Below are positions 26,402 through 34,959 of a DNA stretch of 64,000 bases, one piece after another. Within the stretch, counting starts at the first letter, position 1. Each line of letters begins with the position of its first letter. This DNA is from Fidelibacterota bacterium. GTDB lineage: Bacteria > Pseudomonadota > Alphaproteobacteria > Rhodospirillales > Rhodospirillaceae. The position numbers and the translations under genes are program-made. Where the stretch lies: contig CANJLF010000005.1 of assembly GCA_947475295.1 (NCBI GenBank), positions 62,001 through 126,000 on the forward strand, in the 5' to 3' direction. The notes under the pieces are model-generated. The model was not told the origin of the DNA, did not search any database, and saw nothing but the letters and a program-made list of their open reading frames with translations.

Positions 26402-26761
26402 TGCCGTGCTCCTAAAATACCGGCGCCGCCGGCAACGTGAGTGTGTCTATCTGGTGGGATAGGGCGCCGTTTATAGCCAATCTCCTTACGCTTGCGAAGG
26501 GTCGCCGAAGGCCGGCCTAAACCCTGACGCCGATGTAATTTTTACGTCGCGAATCCGGCCAAAAAGGCCGCCGGAAACGCGACTTTCACAAAATGGTAAA
26601 ATTACTGTCACTAAATTCATCACATTGGCTACCTATGGTCGCCTTCGTGCCGTGGGGGTGCTATGTCCCTGGTAATAAATGATGATCGCGACCCGACAGG
26701 GCATTTCGGCGGCGCAAAAAGCCGCGGCGATCATGAAACGAGGGGCCTTCAGGAGCAAATA
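26402..26761. promoter_or_regulatory. 360-bp divergent regulatory region (DUF3576 / porin)
   Basis: No gene supported. It must hold divergent promoters. A 38-bp imperfect palindrome at 26546-26583 stands out: outer arms GTCGCG/CGCGAC and inner arms CGGCC/GGCCG around AAAAA. An AT-rich stretch follows (26589-26630). The palindrome may be an operator or an mRNA leader structure for the porin. Confidence 0.5.
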
Positions 26762-28345
26762 ATGAAAAAATCAATCCTCGCGACGACGGCTTTAACATTC
26801 GCTCTTCTGGCTGCGCCATCCTTCGCGGCGGATAACACGGCCGACCTCTCCCGCCAAATTCAGGCTTTGCAAGACCAGCTGCGCGCCATGCAGCAGCAGT
26901 TGGACGCCATAAAAGCCAGCGACGAAACGCAGCGCGAGGCCATCGCCAAGGAAACCGCCGCCCGTGAAGCCACTGAGAAGGCTGCCCGCGACGCCAATCT
27001 GGAAGCCGGCGGCCGCAACTCCATCGAAAACGGCACCGTTAAGCTGATCCCGCCCTCCAATCCGAAGGTTGTCGAATCCGCCGCCCACAGCTTTGTGCTG
27101 TCCAGCCCCGACGGCAATTGGACGATCCAACCCACGGGGCGCATTCATATGGATATGGGCGCCTACATCAGCCAGAAGCCTGAAGGCACCACCGGTCCCG
27201 GCACGGTCGCCGGCGGCAAACTCACCAGCGGCGTCAACGCGCGCCGCCTGCGCTTCGGCGTCACTGGCCGGGCTGCCCAGGATTTCACCTATGACTTTAT
27301 TTATGAAGCCGGCGGCACCAACGACGGCGTGCCGGCTTTGGGCGCGCAAGGCATCAACGCCGCCAAGATCGGCTACACCGGCATTCGTAACACGATCATC
27401 GAAGTTGGCTACGGCGCGCAATTTTTTACCTTGGAAGAGGCCACCAGCTCCAACAACATCATGTTCATGGAGCGCAGCACGCCGACGACGCTGGCGACGA
27501 GCTTCAACAGCGGCGATCCGCGCTTCGCCGCCGGGTTCCGCACGTGGGAAGCCAATTGGTGGTTCGGCGCTTATATGACCAGCTCGGTTCCGGGCGCGGT
27601 CAAGAACCTCACCAACCGCGGCTTCGGCGCTTACCAGCGCGCCACATACCAGCCCATTCAGAACGACCTCGAGTCTCTGCACATCGGCGTCGGCGCCGCC
27701 GAGGTTTTCGATATTCCCGACTCAGGTCCCGGCACGGCCAGAAGCTTCACCATGGCCGACCGGCCGGAAGTGCGCATCGACGGCACCAACATCTTGAGCA
27801 CCGGAGCACTTGGCACTGTCGCCAACCCGGTCACCGGCGTCGTGGTTTACAACGTCGAGAGCGCGGCGGCTTTCGGTCAGTTCTTCTATGAAGGCGAGTA
27901 TTTCCACTACGTCGTGGACCGCCGCGGCAAAACGGCTGCGCAGTTCGACGCCGGCTATGTCGAAGCCAGCTACGCCATCGGCGGCCGCCGCCAGTACACA
28001 GCGAACTGCGGTTGCTATAGCGGCATCACGCCGATTGAAAATTTCTCGCCGCGCTTCGGCGGCATGGGCGCCTTCGAACTCGCGGCGCGCGTCAGCTACG
28101 CCAACCTGGTCGACCAGTACAGTTCCGGCATTCCGACGGCCGTCGCCCAGCCCAACGCGGTCAACGGCGGCCGCCAGATCAACTACACCCTCGGCCTGAA
28201 TTGGTTCTGGAACTCCAACATGCTGTGGAAACTCGACTACATCCACAGCCACTTCGACAAAGCCAACGCGGTCGCTTCGGGCGTAGCCGTCGGCACTGGC
28301 CTCGATATCGATGCCCTCGCGGCCCGCTTCCAGGTGATGTTCTAG
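26762..28345 (+). CDS. Outer-membrane porin (OprO/OprP phosphate-selective type)
   Basis: A 527-residue porin. A Sec signal peptide (MKKSILATTALTFALLAAPSFA) is followed by a coiled coil rich in Gln and Ala (residues about 25-75, trimerisation region), then a large beta-barrel with YDFIYEAGGTNDG and FFYEGEYFHYVV strands and a terminal Phe (FQVMF). The ATG at 26762 has AGGAGC ahead of it, and the frame upstream to 26663 is not signal-like. It belongs to the Porin_O_P family; phosphate or polyphosphate selectivity is a family property not provable here. Confidence 0.87.
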   Translation: MKKSILATTALTFALLAAPSFAADNTADLSRQIQALQDQLRAMQQQLDAIKASDETQREAIAKETAAREATEKAARDANLEAGGRNSIENGTVKLIPPSNPKVVESAAHSFVLSSPDGNWTIQPTGRIHMDMGAYISQKPEGTTGPGTVAGGKLTSGVNARRLRFGVTGRAAQDFTYDFIYEAGGTNDGVPALGAQGINAAKIGYTGIRNTIIEVGYGAQFFTLEEATSSNNIMFMERSTPTTLATSFNSGDPRFAAGFRTWEANWWFGAYMTSSVPGAVKNLTNRGFGAYQRATYQPIQNDLESLHIGVGAAEVFDIPDSGPGTARSFTMADRPEVRIDGTNILSTGALGTVANPVTGVVVYNVESAAAFGQFFYEGEYFHYVVDRRGKTAAQFDAGYVEASYAIGGRRQYTANCGCYSGITPIENFSPRFGGMGAFELAARVSYANLVDQYSSGIPTAVAQPNAVNGGRQINYTLGLNWFWNSNMLWKLDYIHSHFDKANAVASGVAVGTGLDIDALAARFQVMF

Positions 28346-28459
28346 GCGAAGGCGGTTTTCTTTCGGTATTGAGGGGGCGATATTAAGGGGTTCTCCCTCG
28401 CCCGCAATCTCGCTTAAGGTGTCCCCCGGTTTGGTGAGGGCCTCGAGGGACTCTGCGGC

Positions 28460-29542
28460 ATGCGGCGCGGCGCGGCTTTTATAGTTTCCACTATAGCTTT
28501 CACGGGCATGGCGGCTGGGCTGGCGCCGGTCTCGGCGTGGGCCGCGGACGCCATCACCCTCACGCTCGGCGGCCGCATCAAGGAGTACTTTTTTGTCGCG
28601 AGCCAAGCCCAGGCGCCGGCTGAGAGTCTCAACTCCACCGGTATGTTCAACGACACGCGCATTTCGGTCGACGGGCGGACCGTGCTCGACAATGGCATCA
28701 CCTTGCGGACTTTCATCCGTTTCAACGCCGTCGCGCGCGGCACGTCGGACGTCGACGAAGCTTACGTCGATGTGATCAGCAGCTTCGGCCGCTTGCGCAT
28801 GGGCGAGAAAGCCGGCCTCAACACCACCACCATCGGCGATCCGGTGCCGGAAGCGTTCCTGACGGTCGATGAAGAAATTCTCGGCGACGCCCTGAAGACC
28901 CGCACCGGAATCACCCTGCGCGACGGATTCACCTTCAAGCGGTTTACCGGAAATGCGCTCGGTGTTTCTTACCAATCGCCGGACGTGTTCGGATTCAAAG
29001 TAGGTGTCGCCTATCACCCGACAATCACATCCATCGTCGGCACGATCGACGGGCGCACCACGCCCCATGATGCTGTCGATATCACCGCCGGCTATGACGG
29101 CGATTTTTCCGGCGGCACTTATCGCTTCGCCGGCGGCTACTTCCGGCTCGCCTCGCGCACCGGCGGCAAGGATGGCGTGCACGCCTGGAACATGTCTGCC
29201 GGAGCCACTTACGGCGGTTTCGAAGTGGCCGCGGCCTATATCAATACGCAACCGGCCAGCGGCCTCGATGAGGATGCCTGGACGGTGGGTGCGCTTTATG
29301 GCATCGGCCCGTTTCAGATCTCGGCGGACTATCGCTCCGCCAAGCGTCGTCCATTACCGCTGCCGGTTTTGCCCGCAGGCGTTTTCAAAGAGCACATCGA
29401 CCGCGCGACGTTGCAAACCGCCTATAAGCTCGCGCCCGGGATCACGGTAGGTCTGGCTGGCTTCTACGCCGACCAAAGCGATGGCACCGGCCATGATTGG
29501 GACGGCGGCGGCGTTCTCGGCGGTGTCAAGATCGAGTTCTAA
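28460..29542 (+). CDS. Gram-negative porin
   Basis: A 360-residue outer-membrane barrel. The signal peptide has basic MRRG, a hydrophobic core and cleavage near VSAWA. The mature protein starts ADAITLTLGGRIKEYFF, typical of general porins. Repeated strand patterns such as GFKVGVAYHPTITSI, GTYRFAGGYFRLAS, GGFEVAAAYINTQP and FQISADYRSAKRR follow, and it ends in Phe (GGVKIEF). GAGGGA precedes the ATG. It lies 114 bp after the first porin without an obvious terminator between them, so the two may be co-transcribed. Confidence 0.82.
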   Translation: MRRGAAFIVSTIAFTGMAAGLAPVSAWAADAITLTLGGRIKEYFFVASQAQAPAESLNSTGMFNDTRISVDGRTVLDNGITLRTFIRFNAVARGTSDVDEAYVDVISSFGRLRMGEKAGLNTTTIGDPVPEAFLTVDEEILGDALKTRTGITLRDGFTFKRFTGNALGVSYQSPDVFGFKVGVAYHPTITSIVGTIDGRTTPHDAVDITAGYDGDFSGGTYRFAGGYFRLASRTGGKDGVHAWNMSAGATYGGFEVAAAYINTQPASGLDEDAWTVGALYGIGPFQISADYRSAKRRPLPLPVLPAGVFKEHIDRATLQTAYKLAPGITVGLAGFYADQSDGTGHDWDGGGVLGGVKIEF

Positions 29543-29566
29543 CCGAGCGGCAGTCTTCAAACCAAT

Positions 29567-30079
29567 ATGGTCATAAAGCGGAAAAAGATCGCCGAGAAAA
29601 ATGCCACAGCAGATTCAGCGCTGCCGAAAAAACGCGTCAAGAAAGTCATCGGCTGGCGTGAATGGGTGCGGCTGCCGGATTTGAACGTCGGGCGCATTAA
29701 AGCCAAAATCGATACCGGCGCGCGCACCTCGGCGCTGCATGCTTTCAAGATCACGCCCTTCACCAAGGACGGCGCGGCTTATGTGCGCTTTCAGGTGCAT
29801 CCGCTGCAGCGCCTTCGCAAACCGGAGATCACTTGCGTTGCGCTGGTGATCGATCATCGCGGCATCACGGATTCCAGCGGGCGCGTGGAACAGCGTTACG
29901 TTATCCGCACCACACTTAAGCTCGGAAAATTGCGCTGGCCCATCGAGCTGACGCTGACCAACCGCGATCAGATGGGCTTTCGCATGTTAATCGGCCGGCA
30001 GGCCTTGCGGCGGCGTTATCTTGTCGATACCGGCCGTTCCTTTATTGCGCGCAAGAAGAAAAAAATCAGCGCGGCCTGA
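29567..30079 (+). CDS. rimB: RimB-like retropepsin-fold zinc protease
   Basis: A 170-residue protein with the aspartic-protease-like motif IDTGARTSALHA (Asp49) of the putative ATP-dependent zinc protease family. ERR-type strands follow: RGITDSSGRVEQRYVIRTTL and the conserved MGFRMLIGRQALRRRYLVDTGRSF. In Pseudomonas, RimB cooperates with RimK in poly-glutamate modification of ribosomal protein S6. Here it precedes a rimK gene, supporting the same pairing. Very basic N- and C-termini (KRKK, ARKKKK) are notable. Confidence 0.85.
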   Translation: MVIKRKKIAEKNATADSALPKKRVKKVIGWREWVRLPDLNVGRIKAKIDTGARTSALHAFKITPFTKDGAAYVRFQVHPLQRLRKPEITCVALVIDHRGITDSSGRVEQRYVIRTTLKLGKLRWPIELTLTNRDQMGFRMLIGRQALRRRYLVDTGRSFIARKKKKISAA

Positions 30080-30301
30080 TATTTTCCAGCGGAATCATAG
30101 TGGACGCTAGGCAATCACCCCCCATGTATGGTGGAACAAATCAGCACATGTCTGTGTTAAAGGCTCCGCCCTTCGACCCTCTCTTTAAACTCTTGTGAAT
30201 GTTGGGAATGCTTCGAATCTCGGTTTGCGCCATCACGCCGAGCGGATAAGCTATTCCTTCTTCACCCCTCATTGTCTTGTCTGAATTGGGAGCGACGTTC
30301 C

Positions 30302-31207
30302 TTGAAACTGGCGATGCTTGCCCGTAACGCGGGCCTTTATTCGCACAAGCGTCTCGTGACGGCGGCGCGCGCGCGCGGCCACGAAATCGAAGTGGTCGAT
30401 ACGCTCAAGTGTTATATGAACATCGCCTCGCACCGCCCCGAAGTGCGGTACAAGGGCCGCAGCTTAGAGGGCTTCGACGCCGTTATCCCGCGTATCGGTG
30501 CATCGATCACTTTTTACGGCCTCGCGGTGTTGCGCCAATTCGAAATGATGGGCGTCTATCCGCTCAATGAATCCGTCGCCATCGGCCGTAGCCGCGACAA
30601 ATTGCGCGGTCTGCAGCTGCTGTCGCGCAAGGGCATCGGCTTGCCGGTAACGGCTTTCGCGCACGTCACAAGCCAGGCCGATGATCTGATCGACATGGTT
30701 GGCGGCACGCCGCTGATCATCAAACTGCTCGAAGGGACGCAAGGCATCGGCGTGGTGCTTGCCGAAACGCGCACCTCGGCGAAGAGCATGATCGAAGCCT
30801 TCGGCGGTGTTGAAGCCAACATCATGGTGCAGGAGTTCATCAAGGAGGCCAACAGCACGGACGTGCGCGCCTTCGTCATCGGCGGCAAAGTCGTGGCGGC
30901 CATGCAGCGCAAAGGTGCGCCCGGCGACTTCCGTTCCAATCTTCATCGCGGCGGCAAGGCGCAGTCCATCAAGATCACGCCGGAGGAGCGCTCCACGGCC
31001 GTGCGCGCTGCCAAAATTCTCGGCCTCAATGTCTGCGGCGTCGATATGCTGCGCTCAAATCACGGCCCGGTGGTGATGGAGGTCAACTCGACGCCCGGTC
31101 TCGAAGGCATCGAGACCGCCACCGGCAAAGACATCGCCGGCATGATCATCGAATTCCTGGAAAAAAATGCCGCGCCGAACAAAACCAAGACCCGCGGTGA
31201 AGGTTGA
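30302..31207 (+). CDS. rimK: RimK-family alpha-L-glutamate ligase
   Basis: ATP-grasp ligase that adds glutamate to the C-terminus of ribosomal protein S6 or related acceptors. It has 301 residues from a TTG at 30302, chosen because the protein then starts [19 protein letters not shown] as RimK proteins do, with GGGAGCG just upstream; the frame begins at 30272. The ATP-grasp core is intact: [54 protein letters not shown] and [14 protein letters not shown]. Paired with rimB. Confidence 0.9.
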   Translation: MKLAMLARNAGLYSHKRLVTAARARGHEIEVVDTLKCYMNIASHRPEVRYKGRSLEGFDAVIPRIGASITFYGLAVLRQFEMMGVYPLNESVAIGRSRDKLRGLQLLSRKGIGLPVTAFAHVTSQADDLIDMVGGTPLIIKLLEGTQGIGVVLAETRTSAKSMIEAFGGVEANIMVQEFIKEANSTDVRAFVIGGKVVAAMQRKGAPGDFRSNLHRGGKAQSIKITPEERSTAVRAAKILGLNVCGVDMLRSNHGPVVMEVNSTPGLEGIETATGKDIAGMIIEFLEKNAAPNKTKTRGEG

Positions 31208-31488
31208 TTTTCTGGGCCTAGATTTGCTCCTAGGTTTTTGGGCGTCATGAACGCCCGAGTCGCAAATTCCCGGTTGCGTTTCTGCATACAGCGACCTTGG
31301 GACGCGCCGCACGGCATAAGCATTCAAAAGGCTGGCTTTTTTACAACAGTTTCGCCCTTAAACCTGCGGCAAGTGTGGACTTCCTGCCACAATTGGGGGG
31401 ATTCAGGGACGGTGACATAGCCGTATATTGACCCCCCCTACCTCCGGTGCAAAGTTGCCGGAAAGCACCAAGGAAAAGCGCACAAATC

Positions 31489-32220
31489 ATGTGCCCCATG
31501 TCAACCTGGACGCGTCTTCTGACAACGGCTGCAGCCGTTGATCTATTTGCCTGCGCGCTCAATCCGGCAGTCGCTGCCGATTTGCGTATGGGCCGGGCCT
31601 CGGCCTTTTCGTCGACCGCCTTTTCAGACAGCACGCTGACCATCGGTTATTTCACGCCGGCCTACGGCGCCATGACTTTGGGTGTCTCGCCCACCGAGCC
31701 CCTGATGGCTCATTCCTTCAGCGGGATGACCAGCAGCCTCGCTCCAACTTTCGATATAGGCGGCAGTGACACGACGCCGGTTTCCGTCGGCCGGGTCGGT
31801 GTTTTCGGCGCCTATGACGAGCGCCCGTCGATTTTAGCGCTGACGCCCACCACCGCGTGGAACTTCGGCGCCTCGGTCGGCTATGCCGGTTTCTATGTGC
31901 GCGGCGGCGTCAACGAAGCCACCCCCATGGGGCCGCTGATGGGCACGCAAGGCCTGGAAGCCGGCTTCGGCTACGAGCTCGGCGCGTTTGATCTGCGGTT
32001 GACCTACCTTGCCTCGCAATCCGTCGGCCTGGCGGAACACGAGATCGACAGCAAACAATGGGCCGTCGGCGGCATCTATCAGATCACACCGCGCATCCGC
32101 GTTAACGCCGATGCGTTCTACGGCGTCGGCGAGAACAGTCGCGCGGCGCTGGCGGTTCAGCCGCCCATGACCTCGCCGCCCGGCACCGGCGCCCGCGTCG
32201 GCGTCCAACTCCGCTTCTAA
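31489..32220 (+). CDS. Small outer-membrane beta-barrel protein, unknown function
   Basis: A 243-residue secreted protein. A signal peptide (TWTRLLTTAAAVDLFACALNPAVAA) is followed by alternating strands (LTIGYFTPAYGAMTLGV, NFGASVGYAGFYVRGGV, GFGYELGAFDLRLTYLAS, WAVGGIYQITPRIRVNADAFYG) and a C-terminal GVQLRF ending in Phe, the hallmark of outer-membrane barrels. No family is recognised. The start may be the ATG at 31489 or 31498; AGGAAAAG is the best upstream site. Position after rimK suggests nothing specific. Confidence 0.72.
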   Translation: MCPMSTWTRLLTTAAAVDLFACALNPAVAADLRMGRASAFSSTAFSDSTLTIGYFTPAYGAMTLGVSPTEPLMAHSFSGMTSSLAPTFDIGGSDTTPVSVGRVGVFGAYDERPSILALTPTTAWNFGASVGYAGFYVRGGVNEATPMGPLMGTQGLEAGFGYELGAFDLRLTYLASQSVGLAEHEIDSKQWAVGGIYQITPRIRVNADAFYGVGENSRAALAVQPPMTSPPGTGARVGVQLRF

Positions 32221-32245
32221 ACGCTCGCACACAAGACACCGAATT

Positions 32246-32899
32246 TTAAAGCTGGGAAACGGCGAAGCTGATTCCAGCCATGCCCACACATCCGCTCGCG
32301 CGCAGGCGTCCGATCGTGGCCGCGGTGATACCGCCCAGCGCCAGCACAGGAAGCGAGGTCTCGCGCACAAGCGCCGCCGTGCGCAAGGCTCCCAAGGGGT
32401 GGCGTCCGGGATGACTCGCGGTGACGAAGACCGGCGCCAGGATCGCGGCCGACGCTTGACGCGCGCGCGCCCGGCGCAGACCCGCGCCGCCGTGGGCGGC
32501 CACGGTCAGAAATTTTGCGCCTCTGTGCTTGTGAAAGTTGCGCAACCACAGCCGCGCGCCCGGCGGTGGACCGGGCCGCGCCATATGTTCGGCCAAGTGC
32601 AATCCCGCTGCACCGACGCTCGCCGCCAGACGCCAATCGCCGGCAATCACCAGCACTACGCCGCGCCGCCGGCACAGGATCGAAAGGCGTTTCGCCAGGA
32701 CCGCGCGGTCTGCACCCTCATAGTGGCGCAAGATCAAGCCGGCGCCGCGCGGCAACAGCGCCACCGCCGTGGCCGGATCGGGCAGACGCTGGGCATCGCT
32801 CATGAGCCAAATCGCCGGCAAGCCGCGCGCACGCGCTTTGGCCGCTTTCCTGGCGCGGCGTTTGAGATTGGCGGCGGCGTTTGTTAGCCTAGGATTCAT
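32246..32899 (-). CDS. Thiamine-phosphate-synthase-like (ThiE/TenI fold) protein
   Basis: A 217-residue TIM-barrel protein. After an Arg/Ala-rich N-terminus (LKRRARKAAKARARG) the ThiE-like signatures appear: LPAIWLMSDAQRLPDP, VLVIAGDWRLAASVGAAGLHLAE, LTVAAHGGAGLRRAR, LAPVFVTASHPGR and the phosphate-binding LPVLALGGITAATI. Divergences from true ThiE suggest either a paralogue or the TenI-type subfamily. Start: ATG 32899 (an upstream GTG at 32908 is possible). It is divergent from the yggS-type gene. Confidence 0.8.
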   Translation of the reverse strand: MNPRLTNAAANLKRRARKAAKARARGLPAIWLMSDAQRLPDPATAVALLPRGAGLILRHYEGADRAVLAKRLSILCRRRGVVLVIAGDWRLAASVGAAGLHLAEHMARPGPPPGARLWLRNFHKHRGAKFLTVAAHGGAGLRRARARQASAAILAPVFVTASHPGRHPLGALRTAALVRETSLPVLALGGITAATIGRLRASGCVGMAGISFAVSQL

Positions 32900-32932
32900 A
32901 GTTTCCACCGTTCATAGCCGCCATCTTAGCAA

Positions 32933-33637
32933 GTGATTTTGACCGTGTCCGATCCCGACGCAGCCTCAGGTTCTACAGAAGTCGGCGGTGCGCTGGCTGC
33001 GGTGCGCGACGGTATCGCGGCGAAATGCCGTGCGGTTGGACGCGATCCCGCGGGCGTGGCGCTCATCGCCGTCTCCAAAACGCACGGGCCGGAACCTATC
33101 GCCGCAGCTATAGCCGCCGGTCAACGGCATTTTGGCGAGAACCGCGTGCAAGAGGCCGCCGCCAAATGGCCGGCGATACGCGCAACGAGCTCCGACATCC
33201 GCCTTCACCTCATAGGTCCGCTGCAAACGAATAAAGTGTCCGACGCGGTGGCTTTGTTCGACGTCATCCATACGCTTGATCGCCCGCGCCTCGCGGAAAA
33301 ATTGGCCGAGGAAATGGCGCGCCAAGCGCGCCGCCTGCCGTGTTTCATTCAGATCAACACGGGCCGCGAGGCGCAGAAAGCCGGCATTGATCCCGCCGAG
33401 GCCGACGCTTTTATCGCCGTCGCGCGCGAGACGTGGAAGCTCGATGTGACCGGCCTCATGTGCATCCCGCCGCTGAACGAGCAAGCGGCCATACATTTTG
33501 CCTTCCTGCGCGAGATCGCGGCGCGCAACGGCCTCGCGCAGCTTAGCATGGGCATGAGCGACGACTTTGAAACCGCGATTGCTTTTGGCGCCACGCATAT
33601 TCGCGTCGGTAGCGCAATCTTCGGCATGCGCGTTTAA
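32933..33637 (+). CDS. YggS-type pyridoxal-phosphate homeostasis protein
   Basis: A PLP-binding TIM-barrel protein of 234 residues that buffers free PLP. VALIAVSKTHG holds the PLP-binding Lys, then AAGQRHFGENRVQEAAAKW, LHLIGPLQTNKV, DVIHTLDRPRLAEKL, FIQINTGREAQKAGI, LMCIPPL and LSMGMSDDFETAIAFGATHIRVGSAIFG. Intact over its length. It begins at a GTG (32933 or 32945) without a clear Shine-Dalgarno site, and its stop overlaps the convergent L,D-transpeptidase gene by 4 bp. Confidence 0.93.
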   Translation: MILTVSDPDAASGSTEVGGALAAVRDGIAAKCRAVGRDPAGVALIAVSKTHGPEPIAAAIAAGQRHFGENRVQEAAAKWPAIRATSSDIRLHLIGPLQTNKVSDAVALFDVIHTLDRPRLAEKLAEEMARQARRLPCFIQINTGREAQKAGIDPAEADAFIAVARETWKLDVTGLMCIPPLNEQAAIHFAFLREIAARNGLAQLSMGMSDDFETAIAFGATHIRVGSAIFGMRV

Positions 33638-34167
33638 GGAATGCGAATCTCGATCATCGCGCCGGGTTGAATCGCCTTCAGAACCTCCCGCAGATCCGCC
33701 GGCTCTAGCGCCACACAGCCCGCCGTAGGTTTGCCGCCCGCTGGCGCCACGTGCATGAAGATGGCGCTGCCCATGCCGGCAATCACGGGATCGTCATTGT
33801 GGCCCAGGACCACCACCACGTCGTAAAGACTGTCGTCACGCCACAGGGACTCAGCGCTGGCGGGATAGGGCAACGTCACCGGTTGATTGTAGCGCGCGTC
33901 GTCCGGCGCATCGCACCAGCCGGCGCTGCGGCCAATGATCTCGACCGGCAGCGATGTTTCCGGGGCTGGTCCGCGGTCGGCGCGGTACAAGACGCGCCGC
34001 AGAGGAAACCGGCCCACCGGTGTGGCGCCGTCGCCTTCATGTTTATGCGTAACGACTCCGGCGCGGCCCAGCACGCAAGCGAAAGTCCGCTCACCAAGGC
34101 GCAACGTGCCGCGCTCGGGGTGAAGCGGATCAGGCGTGACGAGGAGTTCGCAAGCCGAAGGACTCAT
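33634..34167 (-). CDS. L,D-transpeptidase (YkuD) family protein
   Basis: A 177-residue YkuD-fold protein. The catalytic region reads VIAGMGSAIFMHVAPAGGKPT then AGCVAL, with the His and the active Cys in the spacing expected for the HxxxxG...GC signature. N-terminal strands LLVTPDPLHPERGTLRLG and FACVLGRAGVVTHKHEGDGATPVGRF fit the fold. No signal peptide is visible, as in a cytosol-start subgroup common in alphaproteobacteria, so export is unclear. Presumed to form 3-3 peptidoglycan cross-links or to anchor proteins. Confidence 0.85.
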   Translation of the reverse strand: MSPSACELLVTPDPLHPERGTLRLGERTFACVLGRAGVVTHKHEGDGATPVGRFPLRRVLYRADRGPAPETSLPVEIIGRSAGWCDAPDDARYNQPVTLPYPASAESLWRDDSLYDVVVVLGHNDDPVIAGMGSAIFMHVAPAGGKPTAGCVALEPADLREVLKAIQPGAMIEIRIP

Positions 34168-34176
34168 CAGTCCATT

Positions 34177-34794
34177 CTAATGCGCTTGGGCTTTCATCGC
34201 GTCGTATTTATCCAGGGCGTTTTGCACGGCCCCGTCGAACCAGGGTGGTACATCGCTGGGTTTATTCTCCGACGCCGCGCGCAAGCCAAAAGCATAAGCT
34301 TCGACGGCCTTTGGCGCGGCCGCCTTTACGGGCTCGGCGTTGCCGGCAGTGCGTTTAATGGTCTCGGCGACGGCCGGAACGGCCTGCTTCAAATTGGGAT
34401 TGACCACGGGGCCCGGTGCGAACTTGGTCGTCGCCCGCAAGGCTTCGACGGTATTGGCTGAGCCGCTGGGCGAAGAGCTAAAGGTGCGCGCGGCGCCCGG
34501 GCCCTGACGCAGGGGCATGAAGCGGTCAGAGGCGACCGCGGGCGCTGCGGGGGCGGTTGTGTCCATGCCTGTCCAAACGTGGTCGCGTTTGACGCCGGCA
34601 TTCACATTGGCTTTAGAGGCGATTTGCGCCGCCGTGATCTGAGCCTCGGCGGCGGTTTTGGGCGGGCGCACGCCTTCCATTTCCAGCATGGCGCGGAAGT
34701 CTCCAGAACTGGGGGCCGGGTCGCGGGTGCCCCGCTGCGGCATGGGCGGCAGAGGAATCGACGACGAGGCCGTCAAAGGAGATGTATTGTCCAT
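34177..34794 (-). CDS. Hypothetical Ala/Pro-rich protein
   Basis: A 205-residue protein with no family that I recognise. It is low complexity and mostly disordered by eye (repeated Ala, Pro, Ser and Thr), with a short helical stretch AAEAQITAAQIASKANV and a more ordered C-terminus (VPPWFDGAVQNALDKYDAMKAQ). No signal peptide or membrane segment. It is close to the L,D-transpeptidase gene (9 bp apart) on the same strand, so they may share a transcript. Confidence 0.6.
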   Translation of the reverse strand: MDNTSPLTASSSIPLPPMPQRGTRDPAPSSGDFRAMLEMEGVRPPKTAAEAQITAAQIASKANVNAGVKRDHVWTGMDTTAPAAPAVASDRFMPLRQGPGAARTFSSSPSGSANTVEALRATTKFAPGPVVNPNLKQAVPAVAETIKRTAGNAEPVKAAAPKAVEAYAFGLRAASENKPSDVPPWFDGAVQNALDKYDAMKAQAH

Positions 34795-34959
34795 GGCACT
34801 TACTTTGTTTGTTTTGCGTCTTGCTACGCAAGATCGGTGCCAAGTAAAATATGACCATATTTCAATGGGTTACGTTTGAAGCCGCCGGGAAAATCGTGGC
34901 CTCGCGGCAGTTTCTTCCCAGGCCGCTGGGCGGGCTTTGCCGATTAAGCGGGGCCGCCT

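Noticed and set aside
27722-29251. 509-aa minus-strand open frame spanning both porins
   Set aside because: It crosses the intergenic gap and both porins antisense; both porins have signal peptides and C-terminal Phe, so the opposite frame is a shadow.
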